NCBI GenBank assembly: GCA_023300835.1
Contig: JALZVB010000061.1
Span: forward strand, 1-11,521
Length of the DNA: 11,521 bases
Direction of reading: 5' to 3'
From: Saprospiraceae bacterium
GTDB lineage: Bacteria; Bacteroidota; Bacteroidia; Chitinophagales; Saprospiraceae
Of the stretch, positions 6,751-11,521 are shown one piece after another. The translations under genes were made by a program, and so were the position numbers. Under the pieces are notes generated by a model. That model was given only the letters and a program-made list of their open reading frames with translations, made no database searches and was not told the DNA's origin. Numbering within the stretch: the stretch's first letter is position 1; each line of letters opens with the position of its first letter.

Positions 6751-6940
6751 TTTAGGGTACCTCTATTTACTGTCTCTTGGAATGAGAGTAGAATAGAATG
6801 GAATTAGACGAGGCGTGAAGAAGAAGTTTAGCCATAGCTAAACGACTGAAGAACAACGAATTATAAATTCTTTCTATTCGCTCAGGAAAATTTTCAATTT
6901 TATGGTCAGCCAAGACCATAGTTAATAGATGTACCCTTTA
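6751..6940. mobile_element. MITE-like palindromic element between panC and panD
   Basis: The core (6755-6936, 182 bp) begins GGGTACCTCTATTTACT and ends with the inverse of GGGTACATCTATTAACT: 15 of 17 terminal bases are inverted-repeat matches, and pairing resumes further in at TCTTGG/CCAAGA. It is flanked on both sides by TTTA (6751-6754 and 6937-6940), as expected of a short target duplication. Nested inside are GAATAGAA/TTCTATTC (6791-6798 with 6872-6879), GAATT/AATTC (6801-6805 with 6866-6870), an apical 7-bp hairpin GTTTAGC-cata-GCTAAAC (6826-6843), and a side hairpin TATGGTC/GACCATA (6901-6920). There is no reading frame of note inside, so if mobile it would need a transposase supplied elsewhere. 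A structured leader RNA for panD is the alternative. A four-base duplication alone is weak proof. Confidence 0.5.
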
Positions 6941-6985
6941 CTTAATGAGCAGTGTGAAATTGACACATTATTGAATTATTAAATA

Positions 6986-6993
6986 TAATTTTG
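6986..6993 (+). promoter_or_regulatory. TAATTTTG motif just before panD
   Basis: TAATTTTG fits the Bacteroidota -7 consensus TAnnTTTG, but it ends only four bases before the panD ATG, so a transcript from it would be essentially leaderless. The closest upstream TTG candidates are poorly spaced. It may be chance in AT-rich DNA. Confidence 0.18.
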
Positions 6994-6997
6994 AGCT

Positions 6998-7345
6998 ATG
7001 TTATTACAAATACACAAATCAAAAATCCATAGAGTAGCTATCACGCAGGCTAACTTGAATTATGTAGGGTCAATCACAATAGATGAAGACCTTATGGAAG
7101 CTGCCAATATACTGGATGGTGAACGCGTACAGATTGTTAACAATAACAATGGAGAACGTCTAGAGACTTATGTCATAACTGGAGAAAGAGGTTCTGGAGT
7201 TATCTGTCTCAATGGTGCTGCAGCAAGAAGATGTCAATTAGGTGACATTGTAATTATCATATCATATGCATACATGACACCAGAGGAAGCTAAGCAGTAC
7301 AAGTCTATTTCTATATTCCCTAATGAGAAGAATCTCTTAACATAA
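6998..7345 (+). CDS. panD: aspartate 1-decarboxylase proenzyme
   Basis: A 115-residue pyruvoyl-dependent enzyme that turns L-aspartate into beta-alanine for pantothenate. The proenzyme cleaves itself between G24 and S25 (YVGS), and S25 becomes the pyruvoyl group. Residues conserved with the E. coli enzyme fall at the same numbers: K9, Y22, R54, T57, Y58 and the NGAAA loop at 72-76, followed by GDIVIIISYA. It is slightly shorter at the C terminus than the E. coli protein (126 residues as I recall it), which does not affect the active site. It lies downstream of panC, whose substrate it makes, and only 16 bases before the flippase-like gene. No panM-type partner is seen in the window. Confidence 0.97.
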   Translation: MLLQIHKSKIHRVAITQANLNYVGSITIDEDLMEAANILDGERVQIVNNNNGERLETYVITGERGSGVICLNGAAARRCQLGDIVIIISYAYMTPEEAKQYKSISIFPNEKNLLT

Positions 7346-7361
7346 GAACTACAGCAACAAC

Positions 7362-8405
7362 TTGACTGATCAACTGAAATCCTTTCTCAAATTCGCCATA
7401 TTCCTAGGTCTAGGCTTTTTTCTTTTCTGGATTCTATACACCAATTTTGATGCAGCCTATCAAGAAGATTGTGCTCTCAAGGGCATTCCTACAGTTGATT
7501 GTTCTCTGATAAACAAACTTATCACAGACTTCAAGGCGACTAAGTCGATATGGATATTTGTGATTATTGTAGCCTATATGTTCAGTAATTTTCTGAGAGC
7601 ATTGAGGTGGAATCAATTATTAGAGCCACTGGGTTATAAGCCACGGGTACTTAATTCTTTAGGTGCATTGATGATCGGTTATTTTGCCAATCTAGCCCTA
7701 CCAAGACTCGGTGAAGTTGTTAAAATAGGTACGATTTCTAAGTATGAGAATATCCCATTTGAGCAAGCATCGGGTACCGTTGTAGTAGATAGAATATTGG
7801 ATCTTATATCATTGTTAGTCGTTTTTTGCCTAGCCTTAGTATTATCATTCAGTACGTTTAAAGAATACTTCTCAGCACATGCTAAGCTCCCAAGTTTATC
7901 TCAATCTATATGGTTAGGTGGTATCGCCATTGTAGGTATAGTGGCTTTGTTTTTCATCAATAGATGGATGAAAAATACAAAAAGGAACAATCCTATATTA
8001 TCAAAAATAAATAACCTAAGAGCAGGCTTCCTAGATGGTCTGACCTCTCTTAAGAATGTATCTAACTTTCCTTTACTTATAGCGTATACGCTAGGAATCT
8101 GGTTGATGTATTATCTCATGACCTACTTGTGTTTCTTTGCATATGAGCCTACATCTCATTTGACACCTATTGCTGGATTGGTCGTATTTGTATTTGGTAC
8201 TTTGGGTATGATTTTTCCTTCTCCTGGAGGAATGGGCAGTTATCAGTTTCTTATTACCCAAGGCCTTGTCATCTATGGCATCAATGCTGTTGATGCTTTC
8301 TCTTTTTCTAACATTGTCTTTTTTGCCATCAATATATTTGGAAATATATTCTTCGGCATTTTGTTCCTGGTTGTATTGGGGATATACAATAGAAATAGTA
8401 CTTAA
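7362..8405 (+). CDS. flippase-like integral membrane protein (lysylphosphatidylglycerol synthase TM family, UPF0104)
   Basis: A 347-residue protein with about eight hydrophobic segments, near 11-29, 62-80, 99-117, 147-165, 183-200, 238-260, 266-288 and 316-342. Family motifs are FLRALRW (77-83), NLALPRLGEVVKI (110-122), VVDRILDL (141-148) and FPSPGGMGSYQ (285-295), typical of the AglD/MprF N-terminal domain group (COG0392). It lacks the soluble aminoacyl-transferase domain of full MprF, so no lysyl-PG synthesis is implied; lipid flipping or transport in the cytoplasmic membrane is inferred. The start is TTG at 7362: a stop lies upstream in frame, no ATG occurs before residue 73, and the TTG sits just before the first membrane segment. 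It starts 16 bases after panD and is probably co-transcribed. I recall the panC-panD-flippase order from other Bacteroidota, but no functional link is known. Confidence 0.85.
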   Translation: MTDQLKSFLKFAIFLGLGFFLFWILYTNFDAAYQEDCALKGIPTVDCSLINKLITDFKATKSIWIFVIIVAYMFSNFLRALRWNQLLEPLGYKPRVLNSLGALMIGYFANLALPRLGEVVKIGTISKYENIPFEQASGTVVVDRILDLISLLVVFCLALVLSFSTFKEYFSAHAKLPSLSQSIWLGGIAIVGIVALFFINRWMKNTKRNNPILSKINNLRAGFLDGLTSLKNVSNFPLLIAYTLGIWLMYYLMTYLCFFAYEPTSHLTPIAGLVVFVFGTLGMIFPSPGGMGSYQFLITQGLVIYGINAVDAFSFSNIVFFAINIFGNIFFGILFLVVLGIYNRNST

Positions 8406-8601
8406 TCTACCACACTAAGAATAACCGCTTATAAACTTATATAAAACCAGTTATGTTTAACTAAAATAATTATTGCCTTCCAGATACTGTATTTTCACAT
8501 AAACAGGTTCTGTCGTAAAACCGCTATTGTTGGTAGAAAAACAAGTTTTTGCACATCATTATTTCTCTTATTTCTGTTCTATAAGTACAAATAAGTGATG
8601 T

Positions 8602-8892
8602 ATGACAACCCCAACAATCAAAACAATCAATTTTACTCCTGTAGCTGAATTTGACACTTTTCTTTCTGGACTAGTATCCAAAAGCTTTGAATTCTTTGCT
8701 GAGATAATAAAATCAGTGGTAATAACAATAGAAAAGACAACTGACCCTCGTGTTCCATTCAGAACGCAGATCACGACAGTATTAGAGTCAGGTTCGGCCA
8801 TCTTATCATCTGAGTCTGTTTCCTCTAATCATCTCGCTGCTTTCTCTCAAGCATTGAGCCGTATGGAGAGACAACTGGGTAAGTTGGTATAA
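8602..8892 (+). CDS. small hypothetical protein, 96 residues
   Basis: I do not recognise a family. The product is soluble, lacks cysteine and signal peptide, and has an N-terminal amphipathic stretch (FDTFLSGLVSKSFEFFAEII, about 17-36), a middle VITIEKTTDPRVPFRTQI, and a serine-rich helical C-terminal part ending MERQLGKLV. It opens at an ATG 196 bases after the flippase-like gene. The codons look like those of the neighbouring genes. An overlapping minus-strand frame exists at 8568-8801 but reads less like a protein. It may form a unit with the next gene, 90 bases downstream. It could still be a chance frame. Confidence 0.5.
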   Translation: MTTPTIKTINFTPVAEFDTFLSGLVSKSFEFFAEIIKSVVITIEKTTDPRVPFRTQITTVLESGSAILSSESVSSNHLAAFSQALSRMERQLGKLV

Positions 8893-8982
8893 TATTCAAC
8901 TTAATTGCTCCTAAACAGTTTATACTCATGGTTATAAAACTTGATTAAGCGCAATTTCTCTTGAACTACAAAACTGATCGAC

Positions 8983-9417
8983 TTGTCCCCTATTAACATT
9001 GTTAACATCTCTTATCCAGATAAGAAAACCAGTAAGGCGATTTTGAAGATATCAGGTCTTCCATTTTCGTTTATAGAACGTATAAAAATGAGGGGGATAG
9101 GTTGTACCAAATTGCAAATCATAGAATCTAGTCCGCAGGTATCTCAGCTGGTTTCAGCCAACACAGATACTGCTTATTGCAATATTGAATTACGGAAAAC
9201 AGGTATCGTTGTAGGTTTCAATTCCGTTATGAGAATATACGCCTGGTGTATTCCTTATCACCAACTTAATATGTATTACAACGCAGGCCAATTATCAATT
9301 TACGGTCCTTATCATAACATTAAAGCAATAGCTCCATTTAATGGAACAGTTGATAAGAAGTTTATTAAAAAAGTATTGACACTTAAAGCTGCTGTGCAAG
9401 GAAATCCGTTATATTAA
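8983..9417 (+). CDS. hypothetical protein, 144 residues, probably conserved in Bacteroidota
   Basis: No function is recognised. The translation is protein-like throughout: KAILKISGLPFSFIERIKMRG (a start reminiscent of small flavobacterial conserved proteins), a short beta-rich centre CNIELRKTGIVVGFN and RIYAWCIPYHQLNMYYNAGQLSIYG, and a basic helical end DKKFIKKVLTLKAAVQ. The alternating strands followed by a C-terminal helix recall a PH-like or bacterial PH fold, but this is an impression only. There is no signal peptide or membrane segment. The start is set to TTG 8983: a TGA lies in frame 18 bases upstream, and the first in-frame ATG would remove the first 35 residues. It converges on the KDPG aldolase gene with only 26 bases between the stop codons. 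Confidence 0.7.
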   Translation: MSPINIVNISYPDKKTSKAILKISGLPFSFIERIKMRGIGCTKLQIIESSPQVSQLVSANTDTAYCNIELRKTGIVVGFNSVMRIYAWCIPYHQLNMYYNAGQLSIYGPYHNIKAIAPFNGTVDKKFIKKVLTLKAAVQGNPLY

Positions 9418-9443
9418 ATAAGTGGCTTCAGATAATAAAAAGG

Positions 9444-10112
9444 TTATTTCTTAAATGCTTGTGCCCAACCAATAGCTTTAACAAGTTTGTTCTTGATATC
9501 ATCGTAATCAAAGCCACCGTTACTATCTTTTACAAATAACTTAGACCCGAGACCTACACAACTTGCGCCAGCTTTGAACCAAGCCTCTATGTTTTCTTTC
9601 TCTGCGGTAACGCCACCTGTAGGCATAACTTTAGTCCATGGTTGCGGGCCTTTTATAGCCTTTATCATTCCTGGGCCATAGATGCCACCTGGAAAGAGTT
9701 TAACGATTTCGCAACCTAGCTCTTCTGCCTTACATATCTCAGTAAGAGATCCACAACCAGGTGACCATAATACTTTACGGCGGTTACATACTATTGCTAT
9801 GTCTTCTCTGAAAACTGGTGTTACGATAAAATTAGCCCCCATACTCATGTACATAGAAGCCGAAGCTGCATCTGTAACAGAACCTACGCCTAAGATCATC
9901 CCAGGTAATTCACTGGCACAATACTTACTGAGTTGTGAGAACACCTCATGAGAAAAATCAGCACGAGCAGTGAACTCTAATAATTTGGCTCCACCATCAT
10001 AACATGCTTTCACAAGTTTCTTAGCCACTTCTATATCGGGATGATTGAAAAGCGGTACGATACCTGTGCTTTCCATTGCATTTATAACTTCTATTCTTGT
10101 AAAATTAGCCAC
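9444..10112 (-). CDS. eda: 2-dehydro-3-deoxy-6-phosphogluconate (KDPG) aldolase
   Basis: A 222-residue class I aldolase that splits KDPG into pyruvate and glyceraldehyde-3-phosphate; many members also cleave 4-hydroxy-2-oxoglutarate. The Schiff-base lysine is K138 in CEIVKLFPGG, the catalytic glutamate E46 lies in LLEFTAR, and the GVGSVTD, NFIVTPV, WSPGCGSLTE and MPTGGV barrel segments are present in order. I set the start at GTG 10112, which gives MANFTRIEV, the usual family beginning; the frame continues upstream to another GTG at 10157, but that lies inside a terminator hairpin. It follows the KDG kinase gene on the same strand and carries out the next step of the pathway. Confidence 0.94.
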   Translation of the reverse strand: MANFTRIEVINAMESTGIVPLFNHPDIEVAKKLVKACYDGGAKLLEFTARADFSHEVFSQLSKYCASELPGMILGVGSVTDAASASMYMSMGANFIVTPVFREDIAIVCNRRKVLWSPGCGSLTEICKAEELGCEIVKLFPGGIYGPGMIKAIKGPQPWTKVMPTGGVTAEKENIEAWFKAGASCVGLGSKLFVKDSNGGFDYDDIKNKLVKAIGWAQAFKK

Positions 10113-10148
10113 TTTCTTAAATTGTAGATTGAAATAATATCTAAAACA

Positions 10149-10186
10149 AAGGAACACCTCAAGCTATGAAACCTAAGGTGTTCCTA
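10149..10186 (-). terminator. terminator-like hairpin between kdgK and eda
   Basis: GGAACACCT (10151-10159) and AGGTGTTCC (10176-10184) form a perfect 9-bp stem with a 16-base loop. On the minus strand the stem is followed by TTTGTTTTA. It lies 15 bases past the kdgK stop and 38 bases before the chosen eda start, so it could end kdgK transcripts, cap and stabilise their 3' end, or reduce read-through into eda. Confidence 0.65.
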
Positions 10187-10199
10187 TCTAATGCGTTAT

Positions 10200-11237
10200 T
10201 TAACGAGAAACTCTTCCACTGGCGTCTCCGCTCATAAGTTTCTCTACTTCTTCTATTGTTGATAGGTTAGCATCTCCTTTGATAGTATGTTTCAATGCTG
10301 ATGCTGCAACAGCAAAATCTAGTGCTTTCTGATCATCTTGATCATAAGACATAAGTCCATAAATAAGACCTCCCATAAAACTATCTCCACCTCCTACACG
10401 ATCAACGATATGTGTCAGGTCATAATTTCTTGACTCAAACAATGTCGTGCCATCATACAATACGCCTGCCCATGTATTATGTGAGGCAGATATTGAACCA
10501 CGTAAAGTTGTAATTACTTTCTTAGCTCGTGGAAACATCTTCATCAATTGCTTAAGAACCGATAGATAAGCTTTGCCATCTACAGAACCGCCATGCGTCA
10601 CATCTACACCTTCAGGATGTAACCCGAAATGCTTTTCTGCATCTTCCTCGTTTCCTAGTATAACATCGCAACCTGCAACAAGCTCTGGCATGACGTCTCC
10701 TGGCTGCTTCCCATAATTCCATAATTTCTTACGGTAATTAAGGTCAGTAGAAACGGTTACCCCTAGCTTATTGGCAACTTGTATCGCTTCTAGACAAGCG
10801 TCTGCTGCACCTTGAGATATAGCAGGTGTAATACCTGTCCAGTGAAACCATCCTGCATCTTTGAAAATTACTTCCCAATCTACCATGCCTTTTTCTATCG
10901 CAGACATGGATGAATAAGCACGGTCATAGATGACTTTACTACCTCTACTGACTGCGCCAGTTTCTAGAAAATATATTCCTAATCGCTCACCTCCTCTGAT
11001 AATACTATTTGTATCAACACCTCTTTTTCTAAGTTCCATCAGTGCACATTCTCCAATATCATTATGGGGAAGTCTAGTGATGAACTCAGAAGGGACACCA
11101 TAATTGGCTAATGAGACAGCAACATTACTCTCCCCTCCTCCATATATAGCATCGAAGTTATCTGTTTGCGAAAAACGCTTGAAACCCGGTGGGCTCAAGC
11201 GTAGCATTATTTCTCCGAATGTAACAACCTTTTTCAT
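10200..11237 (-). CDS. kdgK: 2-dehydro-3-deoxygluconate (KDG) kinase, PfkB family
   Basis: A 345-residue cytoplasmic ribokinase-like sugar kinase. It opens KKVVTFGEIMLRLSPPG, with the sugar-binding GGGESNVAVSLA at 33-44, FITRLPHNDIG (52-62), the hydrophobic middle WFHWTGITPAIS, and the PfkB signature DRVGGGDSFMGGLIYG (279-294), where G282-G284 form the anion hole and D285 is the catalytic base. The DLNYRKKLW segment (165-173) is typical of KDG kinases in Bacteroidota. It should phosphorylate KDG to KDPG, the substrate of the aldolase encoded next. Other PfkB sugar kinases cannot be wholly excluded from motifs alone, but the aldolase and SDR neighbours make KDG the best substrate. It starts at ATG 11237, only 23 bases after the SDR gene, so the two are probably one operon. 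Confidence 0.92.
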   Translation of the reverse strand: MKKVVTFGEIMLRLSPPGFKRFSQTDNFDAIYGGGESNVAVSLANYGVPSEFITRLPHNDIGECALMELRKRGVDTNSIIRGGERLGIYFLETGAVSRGSKVIYDRAYSSMSAIEKGMVDWEVIFKDAGWFHWTGITPAISQGAADACLEAIQVANKLGVTVSTDLNYRKKLWNYGKQPGDVMPELVAGCDVILGNEEDAEKHFGLHPEGVDVTHGGSVDGKAYLSVLKQLMKMFPRAKKVITTLRGSISASHNTWAGVLYDGTTLFESRNYDLTHIVDRVGGGDSFMGGLIYGLMSYDQDDQKALDFAVAASALKHTIKGDANLSTIEEVEKLMSGDASGRVSR

Positions 11238-11260
11238 TGTTAAATTTCTTGTTTATTAAT

Positions 11261-11521
11261 TTATATTCCTAATGCTTGACCACCACCAATCTGGATAGTT
11301 TCTGCTGTGATAAATGCAGCATCTTTACTTGCTAAGAAAGAAACAACACCTGATACATCTTCTGGTTGTCCTAGTCTTCCTAACATTATGTTATTTGCCC
11401 ATGAAGCAAATACCTCTGGCTTCGTAGATTTAATTCCTATGTGGAAATTAGTATCAATTGTTCCTGGAGATACTGCGTTTACTCTAATCCCGTACTCAGC
11501 TAAATCTTTTGCTAATGCTCT
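11261..11521 (-). CDS. SDR-family oxidoreductase, C-terminal part (5' end outside window)
   Basis: The last 86 codons and the TAA stop of a short-chain dehydrogenase/reductase. Visible are the helix after the active site (RALAKDLAEYGIRVNAVSPG), the TIDTNF loop, the substrate-lid region with EVFASWANNIM, GRLGQPEDVSGVVSFLAS, and the C-terminal ITAETIQIGGGQALGI, the usual end of this fold. The catalytic Ser-Tyr-Lys and the nucleotide-binding motif lie beyond the right edge. Its place 23 bases before a KDG kinase and ahead of a KDPG aldolase suggests it makes KDG from a uronate-derived keto sugar, for example as a 4-deoxy-L-erythro-5-hexoseulose uronate (DEH) reductase in alginate use, or acts like KduD in pectin use. 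That role is inferred from context only. Confidence 0.9.
   Translation of the reverse strand, partial: RALAKDLAEYGIRVNAVSPGTIDTNFHIGIKSTKPEVFASWANNIMLGRLGQPEDVSGVVSFLASKDAAFITAETIQIGGGQALGI

Noticed and set aside
8406..8601. Short inverted repeat TCTACCA/TGGTAGA and repeated AACCGCT in the gap after the flippase-like gene
   Set aside because: Too short and too widely spaced to support a terminator or operator; I see no other structure in this 196-base gap.
8568..8801. 77-residue minus-strand frame opposite the 96-residue gene
   Set aside because: It has a less protein-like composition than the plus-strand frame, though neither is certain.
9682..9951. 89-residue plus-strand frame
   Set aside because: Antisense to the core of the KDPG aldolase gene.
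10113..10157. Longer eda start (GTG at 10157)
   Set aside because: It begins inside the 9-bp hairpin after kdgK; GTG 10112 gives the usual MANFTRIEV start of the family.

Overview
The window looks like chromosomal DNA of a Bacteroidota bacterium, probably a marine or polysaccharide-degrading member of the Flavobacteriia or Saprospiria. The grounds are AT-rich DNA, the protein families and their sequence style, A-rich leaders without clear Shine-Dalgarno sequences, TTG and GTG starts, TAnnTTTG/TAnnTTCG-like promoter motifs, and a panC-panD-flippase-like gene order that I recall from this phylum. No genus can be named from the sequence alone.

Positions 1-2713 (minus strand) hold a PLP-dependent ACC deaminase/D-cysteine desulfhydrase-family enzyme, cut by the left edge, and upstream of it a TPR-containing NarL-type sensor histidine kinase; the two overlap by 53 bases. 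Across a 465-base intergenic region (2714-3178), its likely partner response regulator is transcribed divergently (3179-3835). That intergenic region is rich in hairpins: two T-tailed stems on the kinase strand and one compact GC-rich terminator on the regulator strand, with no recognised gene to explain them. Next come an AhpD-like carboxymuconolactone decarboxylase-family protein (minus, 3969-4511) with a terminator and an upstream 11-base direct repeat, and a secreted GH113-like glycoside hydrolase (plus, 4714-5724).

Positions 5892-8405 (plus) hold a pantothenate block: panC, panD and a flippase-like membrane protein. PanD makes beta-alanine, which PanC joins to pantoate. The panC-panD gap carries a 182-bp palindromic element with terminal inverted repeats and flanking TTTA copies, looking like a non-autonomous insertion (MITE-like) or a dispersed structured repeat. 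Two small proteins of unknown function follow (8602-8892 and 8983-9417).

Positions 9444-11521 (minus) hold a sugar-acid catabolic module: an SDR oxidoreductase (cut by the right edge), a PfkB-family 2-keto-3-deoxygluconate kinase and KDPG aldolase. Together they could take a uronate-derived keto sugar to KDG, KDPG, then pyruvate plus glyceraldehyde-3-phosphate, as in alginate or pectin use. A strong hairpin with a T-rich tail separates the kinase and aldolase genes.

Most of the window is ordinary core metabolism and signalling. The points most worth a second look are the element between panC and panD and the hairpin-rich leader of the histidine kinase. No rRNA, tRNA or CRISPR array was seen.
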